DNA from: an uncultured Pseudoflavonifractor sp. | GTDB taxonomy: Bacteria > Bacillota > Clostridia > Oscillospirales > Oscillospiraceae | Length of the DNA stretch: 64,000 nt | Direction of reading: 5' to 3' | Assembly: GCA_947425785.1 (NCBI GenBank) | Contig: CANEAY010000002.1 | Coordinates: forward strand, 95,289-159,288 | Shown here: piece after piece, positions 1-9,666 of the stretch | Layout: each line of letters opens with the position of its first letter | Numbering within the stretch: position 1 is the first letter of the stretch | Position numbers and translations under genes: made by a program | Notes under the pieces: model-generated | Database searches by the model: none | The model's input: only the letters and a program-made list of their open reading frames with translations | What the model was told of the DNA's origin: nothing

Positions 1-2
1 AT

Positions 3-1256
3 GTGTGTGACGCCGCGGCGGTGAAGGCCTCTGAGGAGCGGTTCCTGGCCATCAGCGAGTATGCCGGTGACTTGGACGCTGTTGCCGACATCGAGGTGGT
101 GGATGAGCGCACCATCCGCTACAACCTCACCGGCCCCGCCCCCTACATGTGGGCCTCCCTCACCAGCACCTACGGCGGCATCAACAATGTGGCCGTGGCC
201 GAGACCATGGACGACGCGGCCTTCAACCGCAAGCCCGTCACCAACGGCCCCTACTACGTTGAGGAGTGGCTCCAGGGCTCCCAGATCACCCTGAAGCGCA
301 ACGAGTACTACAAGACCAATAACCCCAATGTCTCCAACCAGGGCGTGTGTGCCTATGAGACCATCGTGGTGCGCTTTATTCCTGACGAATTCACCCGGGT
401 CAGCGAGCTCAAGAGCGGCAACGTGGATATCATCTACGACGTGCCCACCGCCAGCATCAGCGAGCTGGAGGGCAATCCCGACCTGACCACCTACCGTTAC
501 AAGCAGGCCGGTGTGTCCTACATGAACCTGCAGACCGAGAAGGGCGTCACCGCCGACGTGAAGGTGCGCCAAGCTCTGACCCACGCTATCAACAAGGAGG
601 AGATCGCTGCCGCTTTGGACGGTGTGGTCACCCCCACCTACGGCTTTATCTCCGAGGCCCAGGCCGGATACAGCGCCGCCAAGGAGCAGGAGCTGGCCTC
701 TAAGCTGGGCTATGACCCCGAGCTGGCCAAGTCCATCCTGGCCGAGGCCGGCTGGACGGACACCAACGGTGACGGCATCGTGGACAAGGACGGTCAGCCC
801 CTCTCCTTTGAGATGCTCATTTCTTCCGACCGGGCTTCCCTGAAGGCCGCCGGCCCTGTGCTCCAGAACCAGTTTGCCGCCATCGGTGTGGATGCCCAGA
901 TCCGGGAGTACGAGGGCTCCTACGTCAAGCAGCTGGTGCGGGATGACGACTACACCATGGCCAGCCGCAACTACGTTTGGAACGACGCCGATATCCTCTA
1001 CTACGTCTTTACCGAGGCCTCCGGCTATCCCTGGGATGTGGCCGAGGTCACCGACGCCTTTGTGGCGGCCCGGGTGGAGAACGACACCGCTAAGCGTGTG
1101 GCCGCCTATGAGGTGGCACAGGATCGGCTGGTGGAGCAGTACAAGGCCATCTCCCTCTTTGCCGATAACTACTGCGTGGCCTCCAAGAATAACATCAAGG
1201 GCCTGATGATCACCAACGATGGCCGTTCCTGGTACAACGACGTAACGGGCGGTTAA
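3..1256 (+). CDS. ABC transporter substrate-binding protein, family 5 (peptide/oligopeptide), N-terminus outside window
   Basis: Long ORF open at the left edge; SBP_bac_5-like sequence (VRQALTHAINKEEIA, LAKSILAEAGW); followed by DppB/C/D/F-like genes. Confidence 0.9.
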   Translation: MCDAAAVKASEERFLAISEYAGDLDAVADIEVVDERTIRYNLTGPAPYMWASLTSTYGGINNVAVAETMDDAAFNRKPVTNGPYYVEEWLQGSQITLKRNEYYKTNNPNVSNQGVCAYETIVVRFIPDEFTRVSELKSGNVDIIYDVPTASISELEGNPDLTTYRYKQAGVSYMNLQTEKGVTADVKVRQALTHAINKEEIAAALDGVVTPTYGFISEAQAGYSAAKEQELASKLGYDPELAKSILAEAGWTDTNGDGIVDKDGQPLSFEMLISSDRASLKAAGPVLQNQFAAIGVDAQIREYEGSYVKQLVRDDDYTMASRNYVWNDADILYYVFTEASGYPWDVAEVTDAFVAARVENDTAKRVAAYEVAQDRLVEQYKAISLFADNYCVASKNNIKGLMITNDGRSWYNDVTGG

Positions 1257-1259
1257 GAG

Positions 1260-2318
1260 ATGGAGACACTGGAACAGGCTGTTGACCGGGTGGTGGGGAA
1301 GGTCATGGGTGACCACACCCCCGGCTGTACCATCCTGCTGGCCAAGGGGGGGCAGGTGCTCCTGCGCAAGGGCTACGGCATGGCCGACCTGGAAAAGGGC
1401 ATCCCCATCCGGCCGGAGGATAACTTCATCATCGCCTCCAACACCAAGCAGTTTACCTGCCTTGCCATCCTCATGCTGCGGGATCGGGGGCTGCTGGACT
1501 TGGACGAGAGCATCGAGCGGTTTTTCCCCGACTTTCCCGACTACCGCAAGGAGGTCACGGTGCGGATGCTCATGGCCCACACCTCCGGTATCCGGGAGTA
1601 CTTTGAAGAGGGGTTCCGCTTCAATGAGGAGAAGCTGAAAACGGCGGACACCGCCCAGCTTCTGGAGATCGCCAAGGGCTTTGGCCCCAACCTGAACTTC
1701 GAGCCGGACACCAAGTGGGACTACTGCAACACCGCTTATGTGATGTTGGGCGACATCGTCCGCCAGCTGACGGGCAAACCCTTTGGCCAGTTCCTGGAAA
1801 GCGAGATTTTCGCCCCCCTGGGCATGAGCCATACGGTGGCGCCCGACTATATGGACCAGCCGGATCCCCGCCAGGTGGTGGGCTACTCCGACGAGAAGGA
1901 GAAGGGAGTCTTCGTCCCCCAGCCTTACGATATGCTGCTGGTGGGCTACGCTGACGGCAATATCTCCTCCAATGTGGACGACCTGCTCAAGTGGCACCAA
2001 TTCCTCTACGAGAGCGGCAGCGAGGCCATTGTGAAGCGGAGCACCCTTCAGGAGCTCTTTGACTCCCACAAGCTCAAGGACGGTACGCCCACCAATTACG
2101 GTCTGGGCTTCTTCCTGGATCAGGTGGAGGGCAAGTCCCAGAGCTATCCCGGCCATAAGGAAATTTGGCACACCGGCGGCACCATGGGCTTTATCTCACG
2201 GATCAGCCGGTTCACCGAGGATGGCGTCACCGCCATCATGCTCACCAACTGGAATGGCGTCCCCCGGGACGAACAGCTCTTTTTCCCCATCATGGATGAG
2301 CTGTTTGCCCGGTTGTGA
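1260..2318 (+). CDS. Serine hydrolase, class C beta-lactamase / D-alanyl-D-alanine carboxypeptidase fold
   Basis: SNTKQFT (SxxK), YCNTAYVMLG (YxN) and HTGGTMGF motifs in a 352-aa ORF; starts 4 bp after the previous stop. Confidence 0.88.
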   Translation: METLEQAVDRVVGKVMGDHTPGCTILLAKGGQVLLRKGYGMADLEKGIPIRPEDNFIIASNTKQFTCLAILMLRDRGLLDLDESIERFFPDFPDYRKEVTVRMLMAHTSGIREYFEEGFRFNEEKLKTADTAQLLEIAKGFGPNLNFEPDTKWDYCNTAYVMLGDIVRQLTGKPFGQFLESEIFAPLGMSHTVAPDYMDQPDPRQVVGYSDEKEKGVFVPQPYDMLLVGYADGNISSNVDDLLKWHQFLYESGSEAIVKRSTLQELFDSHKLKDGTPTNYGLGFFLDQVEGKSQSYPGHKEIWHTGGTMGFISRISRFTEDGVTAIMLTNWNGVPRDEQLFFPIMDELFARL

Positions 2319-2352
2319 GCGAAACATACCCCAAGGAATGGAAGATTCAACG

Positions 2353-2384
2353 GGGAGCAACGGCACTTTTCTGCCGTTGCTCCC
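2353..2384 (+). terminator. Stem-loop, possible attenuator/terminator inside the peptide operon
   Basis: gggagcaacggca-cttttc-tgccgttgctccc, 13-bp perfect stem in the intergenic gap. Confidence 0.55.
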
Positions 2385-2427
2385 TTTGGGCACTTCTGAC
2401 TCGTTGCTTTAACAAGGAGGGATCGGC

Positions 2428-3357
2428 TTGAGCGATATGGGCAAATACATACTGCGGCGGCTGCTCACCGGCGTGCTGGTGGTGCTGTGCGTGACCATCA
2501 TCATCTTCGGCATCATGCAGGCCATGCCGGGCAACCCCATCGACCTGATGGTGGACACCCGTGTTTCGCCGGAGAAGGTGGCGGAGCTGAAGGCCCGCTG
2601 GGGACTGGATAAGCCCCCGGTGGTGCAGTACTTTTACTGGCTGGGGAACATCCTGCGGGGGGACTTTGGCACCTCCATCACCACCAAGCAGGAGGTGTTT
2701 TTCCTCATCAAGCAGCGCCTGCCCTATACCCTGATGCTCACCGGCGCCGCCGTAGTCATCGAGTATCTGGTGGCGGTGCCCCTGGGCCTTCTGGCCGCAG
2801 TGCGCAAGGAGAAGCTCATGGACAAGTCCCTTACCATCATCATGGTGGTGCTGTGGTCTATGCCCACCTTCTGGCTGGGCGTGCTGTTCATCATGGAGTT
2901 TGCCATCAACAACCGCTTTTTCCCCATCTCGGGTTACAGCGGCCTGAAGTCTCTGGTGCTTCCGGCGTTGACCCTGGCCCTTCCGTCTCTGGCTCAGATC
3001 TTCCGCCTGACCCGCAGCGAGGTGCTGGATGTGATGGAGGAGCGGTACGTGGAGACCGCCTACGCCAAGGGCGTGGCCGACAAGAGCGTGCTTATCCGCC
3101 ATGTGCTGCGAAATGCCCTTATTCCGGTGACGGTGACCTTCTTCCTCAACCTTCCGTGGCTCATCGGCGGGTCTGTGGTGGTGGAGAATGTTTTTGCCTG
3201 GCCGGGAATGGGTCAGCTTTTGTGGAAGGGCATTGCCAAGCAGGACTTTCCCATCGTCCAGGGCATCACCTTTGTCATCGCCATCCTGACCGTCATCTGT
3301 AATCTCATCGGAGATATCGTCTCCGGCATCCTGGATCCCCGGATCCGTGTGGAATAA
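2428..3357 (+). CDS. Dipeptide/oligopeptide ABC transporter permease (DppB-like)
   Basis: MGKYILRRLLTGVLVVLCVTIIIFGIM; EAxxxG-type loop (ETAYAKGVADKSVL); TTG start with upstream AAGGAGGG. Confidence 0.92.
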   Translation: MSDMGKYILRRLLTGVLVVLCVTIIIFGIMQAMPGNPIDLMVDTRVSPEKVAELKARWGLDKPPVVQYFYWLGNILRGDFGTSITTKQEVFFLIKQRLPYTLMLTGAAVVIEYLVAVPLGLLAAVRKEKLMDKSLTIIMVVLWSMPTFWLGVLFIMEFAINNRFFPISGYSGLKSLVLPALTLALPSLAQIFRLTRSEVLDVMEERYVETAYAKGVADKSVLIRHVLRNALIPVTVTFFLNLPWLIGGSVVVENVFAWPGMGQLLWKGIAKQDFPIVQGITFVIAILTVICNLIGDIVSGILDPRIRVE

Positions 3358-3369
3358 GGGGGTGGGAGC

Positions 3370-4203
3370 ATGAAAAAGAGTAAGCTCTGGCAAGTGGCAA
3401 GAAAGCCGTTGTTCTTCATCGGCTTTCTCATGCTGGCGGTGGTGGTCATCGCCGCCCTCTTCGCGCCCCTGATCGCCCCCCACGGCTACGCGGAGATGAA
3501 TCTGGCACTCAAGTTTACCGCACCCTGCGCCCAGTTCCCTCTGGGTACCGACCAGTATGGCCGGTGTGTCTTCAGCCGCATCGTCTATGGCTCCCGCATT
3601 GCCCTGAAGGTGGGCATCATGGCGGTGGTCATCGAGACCGGCATCGGCGTGACTTTGGGCATCATTGCCGGCTATTACGGCAAGAAGCTGGATCAGGCCA
3701 TCATGTTCCTCACTGATATGATCTGGTCCATCCCGCCCATCATACTGGCCATGGCCATCGTCCTGCTGCTGACCCCCAGTGCGGAGAATGTGGCCATCTC
3801 CGTGGCTCTGGTCACCTGGGCCCAGTTCACCAAGATCGTCCGGGTGAAGGTACAGTCCATCAAGAACCTGTCCTACATCCAGGCCGCCAAGGTCTATGGG
3901 GAGAGCGATGTGCAGATCATCCTGCGGTACATCCTGCCCAATCTGACCTCCACCATCGTGATCCTGGCTTCTCTGGCCCTGCCCTCCGCTATTTTGTCCA
4001 CCACCTCCATGGGCTTTTTGAGCCTGGGCGCCCAGGAGCCCCTGCCGGACTGGGGCATGATCCTCTCCGGCGGCATCCAGTTCATCGAGCGGGCCTCCTG
4101 GATCTCCTTCTGGCCCGGTCTTGCCATCGTGTGGACGGTGCTGGGCTTCAACCTGGCTGCGGAGGGCCTGAAGGAACTTTTGGATCCCCGGATGAAGGTG
4201 TAA
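3370..4203 (+). CDS. Dipeptide/oligopeptide ABC transporter permease (DppC-like)
   Basis: APHGYAEMN, FPLGTDQYGRCVFSRIVYGSRIALKVG typical of DppC; multiple TM segments. Confidence 0.92.
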   Translation: MKKSKLWQVARKPLFFIGFLMLAVVVIAALFAPLIAPHGYAEMNLALKFTAPCAQFPLGTDQYGRCVFSRIVYGSRIALKVGIMAVVIETGIGVTLGIIAGYYGKKLDQAIMFLTDMIWSIPPIILAMAIVLLLTPSAENVAISVALVTWAQFTKIVRVKVQSIKNLSYIQAAKVYGESDVQIILRYILPNLTSTIVILASLALPSAILSTTSMGFLSLGAQEPLPDWGMILSGGIQFIERASWISFWPGLAIVWTVLGFNLAAEGLKELLDPRMKV

Positions 4204-4206
4204 AGC

Positions 4207-5178
4207 ATGGAAGAGAAGATTTTACAAGTAAAAGAACTGTCGGTGTCCTTCTCCGGCGGCGTTCAGGCTGTCTCCAAGGTCAGCTTTGACCTGAACCGGG
4301 GGGAGACCTTCGCCCTGGTGGGGGAGTCCGGCTGCGGCAAATCCACCACCGCCCGGGCCATCATGCGCCTTATCCGTGCCCCCGGCCGTATCACCGGCGG
4401 GGAGGTCTATTTCGAGGGCAAGGAACTGCTGGGCCTCAGCGAAAAGGAAATGACCGCCGTCCGGGGGAAGAATATCGGCATGATATTCCAGAACCCTCTG
4501 GATTCCCTCAACCCGGTATATACCTCCGGCAGTCAGGTGGCCGAGGGCCTCATTGTGGACAAGATGGAGAAGGGGGAGGCCTGGGCCCTGGTGGAGGAGA
4601 CCTTCCGGGACGTGAAGATCCCCGACGCGGAAAAGCGGGTGAAGTCCTACCCTCACGAGATATCCGGCGGCATGCGCCAGCGGGTGATGATCGGCATGAT
4701 GCTCTGCCGCCACCCAAAGCTCCTCATCGCCGACGAGCCCACCACCGCCCTGGATGTGACCATCCAGGCGGGCATCATCGAGCTGATGAACGATCTGCGG
4801 CGTAAGTACGATACCGCCGTACTGATGATCACCCACGATTTCGGCATCGTGGCCGACATGGCCGACCGGGTGGGGGTCATGTACGCCGGGGAGATCGTGG
4901 AGCTGGGGGATGTGTTTACCATCTTCGACCACCCCCTTCATCCCTACACCCGGCTCTTGATGAAGGCCCTGCCCGTCATCACCAAGAAGGAGGGACGGCT
5001 GGAGACCATCCCCGGCACCGTGCCCGACCTGTCCAAGCCCATTCAGGGCTGCCGGTTCGCCGACCGCTGTCCCGATGCCTGCGATGCCTGCCGCCAGTAT
5101 TCTCCCGCCATGGTGGAGGCGGAACCTGGGCACCTGTGTGCCTGCCATCGTGTGAAGGGGGGTGAGGGGAATGAGTGA
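4207..5178 (+). CDS. Oligopeptide ABC transporter ATP-binding protein (DppD-like)
   Basis: Walker [11 protein letters not shown], signature [15 protein letters not shown], Walker [14 protein letters not shown], Cys-rich oligopeptide C-terminus. Confidence 0.94.
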   Translation: MEEKILQVKELSVSFSGGVQAVSKVSFDLNRGETFALVGESGCGKSTTARAIMRLIRAPGRITGGEVYFEGKELLGLSEKEMTAVRGKNIGMIFQNPLDSLNPVYTSGSQVAEGLIVDKMEKGEAWALVEETFRDVKIPDAEKRVKSYPHEISGGMRQRVMIGMMLCRHPKLLIADEPTTALDVTIQAGIIELMNDLRRKYDTAVLMITHDFGIVADMADRVGVMYAGEIVELGDVFTIFDHPLHPYTRLLMKALPVITKKEGRLETIPGTVPDLSKPIQGCRFADRCPDACDACRQYSPAMVEAEPGHLCACHRVKGGEGNE

Positions 5179-6151
5179 GCCTCTGCTTCGGGTAGAGCAT
5201 CTGAAAAAGTACTTTCCCCTCCGGGGCGGCCTGAAAAAGAACGCCGCCTTTGTCCGGGCCGTGGATGATGTGAGCTTCACCATCCGGCCGGGGGAGACTC
5301 TGGGCCTGGTGGGGGAGTCCGGCTCTGGTAAGACCACCCTGGCCCAGATGATCCTGGGCCTTTTGCCCCCCACCGAGGGCACCATTACCCTGGACGGAGC
5401 GGATATCTGGGACAAAGCCCACCGGGCCCAGTTCCACAAATCCATCGGTGCGGTGTTTCAGGATCCCGCCTCCTCGCTCAACCCCAGGACTACGGTGTAC
5501 CGTTCTCTGGAACGGCCTCTGGAGCTGAACGGCTACAGCAAGGGAGACGCCCGTGACCTCATCTACGAGACGGCGGAGAAGGTGAACCTGGGCCGGGAGC
5601 TGCTGGAGCGGTTCCCCTATGAGCTCTCCGGCGGTCAGCAGCAGCGGGTGTCCATCGCCCGGGCCATCATGCTGAGGCCCAAGCTGTTGGTACTGGATGA
5701 GCCCACCTCCGCCCTGGACGTGTCCGTCCAGGCCCAGACCCTCAACGAATTGCTGGAGCTCCAGCAGAAGTTCGGCCTGGCCTATCTCTTTATCACCCAC
5801 AACCTCTCGGTGGTGCGCTACATGAGTGACCGCATCTGCGTGCTCTATGGCGGCAAGATCATGGAACTGGGGGAGACCGAGGCGGTCTACGACCACTACG
5901 TTCACCCCTATACTTTGAGCCTGCTCTCCTCGGTGCCGCCCCTGCACCCCAGTCAGCGAAACCGAAAGAAGTACCTGCTCACCGGGGATATGCCCAGCCT
6001 GATCGGTGAACTAAAGGGCTGCCGTTTTGCCTCCCGCTGTCCCTTTGCCCAGGATTCCTGCCGGGAAGCGGAGCCGGAGTGTAAGGACATGGGCGGCGAA
6101 CATTTGGCCGCCTGTGCTTTTGCCGGGGAACTGGACTTTCAGAAGGATTGA
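5171..6151 (+). CDS. Oligopeptide ABC transporter ATP-binding protein (DppF-like)
   Basis: Walker A GESGSGKTTL, signature LSGGQQQRVSIARAI, LLVLDEPTSALDVSVQ; ATG start chosen inside ORF track entry 5162..6151. Confidence 0.93.
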   Translation: MSEPLLRVEHLKKYFPLRGGLKKNAAFVRAVDDVSFTIRPGETLGLVGESGSGKTTLAQMILGLLPPTEGTITLDGADIWDKAHRAQFHKSIGAVFQDPASSLNPRTTVYRSLERPLELNGYSKGDARDLIYETAEKVNLGRELLERFPYELSGGQQQRVSIARAIMLRPKLLVLDEPTSALDVSVQAQTLNELLELQQKFGLAYLFITHNLSVVRYMSDRICVLYGGKIMELGETEAVYDHYVHPYTLSLLSSVPPLHPSQRNRKKYLLTGDMPSLIGELKGCRFASRCPFAQDSCREAEPECKDMGGEHLAACAFAGELDFQKD

Positions 6152-6158
6152 TACAAGA

Positions 6159-6187
6159 CGGCTCCGGGGCTATGCCCCGGAGCCGTT
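6159..6187. terminator. Perfect GC-rich hairpin between transporter and amidohydrolase genes
   Basis: acggctccggggc-tat-gccccggagccgt; no strong T tract, so attenuator/mRNA stabiliser is possible. Confidence 0.5.
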
Positions 6188-6208
6188 GAAGAAAGGTGGA
6201 TCATAAAA

Positions 6209-7576
6209 ATGTACGATACCCTTATCGTCGGGGGACAGTACCCCAACTTTGACACCGGCAAGCTGGAGCGGGCGGAGATCGCCCTGAAGGAGGGCAAGAT
6301 CGCCGCCATCCTCCCCGCCGGGGAGTGCCCCCAGGCCACAAAGGTCATAGACGCCACGGGCATGGTGGTTTCTCCCGGTTTTATCGATATGCATATGCAT
6401 GAGGAGGAGTTCAAGGACGGCTCCCACAGCTACGACATCGCCGAATATATGGCCAGGCAGGGGGTCACCACCTGCCTGGCGGGCAACTGCGGCCAGCAGA
6501 ACCACCGTCTGGCCGATTTCAAGGCCATCCTGGCGGACAACGGCGGCGCCCCGGTGAACTACATCATGCTGGCGGGCTACAACTCCCTCCGGGAGGAAGA
6601 GGGCCTGGGCTGGTACGAGGCCATTGGCCCGGACAAGCAGGCCAAGGTGCTGGATAAGCTGAAGGAGGAGCTGGAGGAGGGGGCTTGGGGCCTCTCCTTC
6701 GGTCTGGAGTATAGCCCCGGTATCTCCGCCCAGGAGATGACCCAGGCCGTCCAGGCAGTGAAGGGGTACGATCCCTTTGTCTCCATCCACTTCCGGGCGG
6801 ATTGTGAAGAGTGCATGGCTTCCCTTCAGGAGATGGCTCAGCTCTCCCGGGACACCGGGTGCCGGGTGCAGGTGTCCCATTTGAGCAGTCTGGCGGGCAC
6901 CGCCCACAATATGCCCCAGTCCCTGGATTTCCTGGCGGGGGAGATAGAGAAAAATCCTCTGCTGGGCTATGACACCTATCCCTACTGCGCCTTCTCCACC
7001 GGTATCGGCACCGCTGTTTTTGACATGGACTGGCGGGAAAAGTGGGGGGTAGATTATGATATCATTCTCTTGCTCCACGAGCCTTACGCCGGACAGCGCT
7101 GTACAAAGGAACTCTATGAGAAGGTACGCCGGGAGACCCCGGAGGCCCATGTGGTAGCCTTCGCCATGGACGAGGAGAGCATCCGCGCCGCCATCGCCCA
7201 CCCCGCTGGACTGCTGGGCAGTGACGGCGGCATCACCGACGGCACCGGACATCCCCGGTGCGCCGGAACGTTCCCCCGTATCCTGGGCAAGTATGTGAGG
7301 GAGGAGAAGGCCCTTACCCTCATGGAGGCCCTGGACAAGATGACCCGCCGGGCTGCCCGGCGTATCGGCCTGCCCACCAAGGGCCAGATTAGGGAGGGGA
7401 TGGACGCCGACCTGGTCATCTTTGACCCGGACACGATCTCTGACGGGGCCACCTTTACCGACATCACCCTGCCCAACCGGGGCATTGAGGCCGTACTGGT
7501 CTCCGGCGTGGTCACAGTGGAGGGCAGTACCCTCACCGGGGCCCTCCCCGGCCGGTTCTTGAGCCGGAAGGGCTGA
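6209..7576 (+). CDS. Amidohydrolase, N-acyl-D-amino-acid deacylase (D-aminoacylase) family
   Basis: VIDATGMVVSPGFIDMHMHEEE; QVSHLSS; GSDGGITDGTGHPRCAGTFPRILGKYVRE; GQIREGMDADLVIFDP. Confidence 0.87.
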   Translation: MYDTLIVGGQYPNFDTGKLERAEIALKEGKIAAILPAGECPQATKVIDATGMVVSPGFIDMHMHEEEFKDGSHSYDIAEYMARQGVTTCLAGNCGQQNHRLADFKAILADNGGAPVNYIMLAGYNSLREEEGLGWYEAIGPDKQAKVLDKLKEELEEGAWGLSFGLEYSPGISAQEMTQAVQAVKGYDPFVSIHFRADCEECMASLQEMAQLSRDTGCRVQVSHLSSLAGTAHNMPQSLDFLAGEIEKNPLLGYDTYPYCAFSTGIGTAVFDMDWREKWGVDYDIILLLHEPYAGQRCTKELYEKVRRETPEAHVVAFAMDEESIRAAIAHPAGLLGSDGGITDGTGHPRCAGTFPRILGKYVREEKALTLMEALDKMTRRAARRIGLPTKGQIREGMDADLVIFDPDTISDGATFTDITLPNRGIEAVLVSGVVTVEGSTLTGALPGRFLSRKG

Positions 7577-7593
7577 AAAGGGAGGAAGAGACG

Positions 7594-8682
7594 ATGGAAA
7601 AGAAGAGCTATCCCCGGCTACTGTGTGATCTGGGCCTGTTGCGGCAGAACGTCACCCAGGTGACCCGCCGCTGTCACGACAGCGGTATCAAGGTGGCCGG
7701 TGTGGTGAAGGGCATCAACGCCCGGGAGCCCATGGTGGAGCAGTTTGCCAAGGGGGGCTGTGACCAGCTGGCCTCTTCTCGCTTGAGTCAGTTGGAGACC
7801 TTTGCATCCCTGGGCCTTCCCACCATGCTCATCCGGGTGCCCATGCTCTCCGAGGTGGAGGAACTGGTTCGCCTGGCGGACTACAGCCTTCAGAGCGACC
7901 TGGCGGTGCTGGATGCTATTGAGGAGGCCTGCAACCACCAGGGTAAGATACACAAGGTGGTGCTCATGGCCGACCTGGGCGACCTGCGTGAAGGCTGGTG
8001 GGACAAAGAAGAGCTTCTTCAGGCGGCCCTTCATGTGGAGCGGGAGCTTCCCCATGTGGTTTTGGCGGGCATTGGCACCAACCTGGGTTGTTACGGAGCC
8101 ATCAAGCCTACCGTGGAGAAGATGGAGGAGCTCTCTGCCCTGGCGGAGCGGGTGGAAAAGACCATCGGCCGGGAGTTGGAGATCGTTTCCGGCGGCGCCA
8201 CCACCTCCTTCCTCCTGGTGCATCAGCATAAGATGCCGAAGAAGATCAACCATCTGCGCATTGGCGAGGGCGTTCTGCTGTGCTATGACTTCAAGCACGA
8301 GTGGGGGGTCACCGACATCGAATATCTCTCCTCCCACGTCTTTACCCTCCAGGCGGAGGTGGTGGAGTGCCGGGCCAAGCCCAGCTACCCGGTGGGGGAG
8401 ATCTTCGTGGACGCTTTTGGCAACCGGCCCACCTATGAGGATCGGGGCGTCCGCTGCCGGGCCCTTGTCGGAGTGGGCAAGCTGGACATGGGCTCCTCCG
8501 CCCGGCTCATCGCCAGGGAGAAGGGCATCACCCACCTGGGGGGCGCCAGCGACCTGACCATCCTGGATGTGGAGGACTGCCCCCGAGAAGTAAAGGTAGG
8601 GGACATCCTGGAATTTGACATCTCCTACAGTGAGGTGGTTTTCCTCACCTCTGCCGCCGACGTGACGGTGGAGTACCTCTAA
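7594..8682 (+). CDS. Alanine/ornithine racemase-like PLP-dependent enzyme (fold type III)
   Basis: YPRLLCDLGLLRQNVTQV...IKVAGVVKGINA (PLP-Lys region), SGGATTSFLL, LRIGEGVLL; resembles Orr/YhfX-type racemases. Confidence 0.8.
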   Translation: MEKKSYPRLLCDLGLLRQNVTQVTRRCHDSGIKVAGVVKGINAREPMVEQFAKGGCDQLASSRLSQLETFASLGLPTMLIRVPMLSEVEELVRLADYSLQSDLAVLDAIEEACNHQGKIHKVVLMADLGDLREGWWDKEELLQAALHVERELPHVVLAGIGTNLGCYGAIKPTVEKMEELSALAERVEKTIGRELEIVSGGATTSFLLVHQHKMPKKINHLRIGEGVLLCYDFKHEWGVTDIEYLSSHVFTLQAEVVECRAKPSYPVGEIFVDAFGNRPTYEDRGVRCRALVGVGKLDMGSSARLIAREKGITHLGGASDLTILDVEDCPREVKVGDILEFDISYSEVVFLTSAADVTVEYL

Positions 8683-8787
8683 AGCAGTGCCCTTAAAAAA
8701 TTTATATTCTTTTGAATGGATTTCCTTTACCCAATCGTATTAAGGATAAAGCCAACAAGGGCTATCAAGCAGAATGGAGGAAACATC

Positions 8788-9168
8788 ATGAAGAAAACAC
8801 TTTCGGGCCTTTTGGGAACGGCCGTTGTTTTGTCCCTGTGTGCTACGACTGTATTTGCGGCGGGGCCGGGCTGCGGACGCAATTTTGTGGACGCGAACGG
8901 TGACGGTGTCTGCGATAACTTTGGTACCGGCGTCTGCGCTTACGTGGATGCCGACGGAGACGGGGTCTGCGACACCTGCGGCATCGGCTTTGTGGACGCC
9001 GACGGCGATGGGATCTGTGACTACATCGGCAGCGGCGTGTGCGGTTATGTGGACGTGGATGACGACGGCATCTGCGACAACTACACCGCTGACCGGGGCT
9101 GCGGCAGAGGAAGAGGAAATGGCCGCGGATGCGGCGGCCGCGGTTCCCGGTGTGGACGGGGCAGATAA
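8788..9168 (+). CDS. Small secreted protein with repeated DxDxDG (Ca2+-binding-like) motifs and Gly/Arg/Cys tail
   Basis: Signal peptide MKKTLSGLLGTAVVLSLCATTVFA; four [FY]VDxxxDGxCD repeats; SD ggagg before ATG 8788. Confidence 0.75.
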   Translation: MKKTLSGLLGTAVVLSLCATTVFAAGPGCGRNFVDANGDGVCDNFGTGVCAYVDADGDGVCDTCGIGFVDADGDGICDYIGSGVCGYVDVDDDGICDNYTADRGCGRGRGNGRGCGGRGSRCGRGR

Positions 9169-9180
9169 AAAGAATTTGTC

Positions 9181-9666
9181 ATGCGGAACGAACAGGAAAC
9201 GGTCAGAGCCATTGAACGGTATTCCGATACCGTCCGGCGGCTGTGTATGGTGTATCTGAAGAATGATGCCGATACCGAGGACATATTTCAAACTGTGTTT
9301 TTGAAATATGTCCTTAGTTCCGTTTCCTTTGAAAGTGAGGAACATGAAAAGGCGTGGTTCATCCGGGTCACCATCAATGCCTGCAAGGATCTGCTGAAAA
9401 GCTTTTTCCGCCGCTATACGGTGTCCTTAGAGGAGGCGGAGGAGCGGGCGGCAGAGCTTCCTGACGATCACCGGGAGGTCTGGGAGGCAGTCTTTTCTCT
9501 TCCTCAAAAGTACCGGGATGTGGTATATCTGCATTACTATGAAGACTATACAGCGCCGCAGATCAGCCGCATTTTGGGCAAAAATGTGAATACCGTCTAT
9601 ACGCTCCTAACTCGTTCCAAACAGATGTTAAGGGAAAAGCTGGGAGGTGGTCATGACTATGAATAA
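9181..9666 (+). CDS. Sigma-70 family (ECF-type) RNA polymerase sigma factor
   Basis: Region 2 LCMVYLKNDADTEDIFQTVFLKY, region 4 LPQKYRDVVYLHYYEDYTAPQISRILGKNVNTVYTLLTRSKQMLREKL. Confidence 0.9.
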   Translation: MRNEQETVRAIERYSDTVRRLCMVYLKNDADTEDIFQTVFLKYVLSSVSFESEEHEKAWFIRVTINACKDLLKSFFRRYTVSLEEAEERAAELPDDHREVWEAVFSLPQKYRDVVYLHYYEDYTAPQISRILGKNVNTVYTLLTRSKQMLREKLGGGHDYE

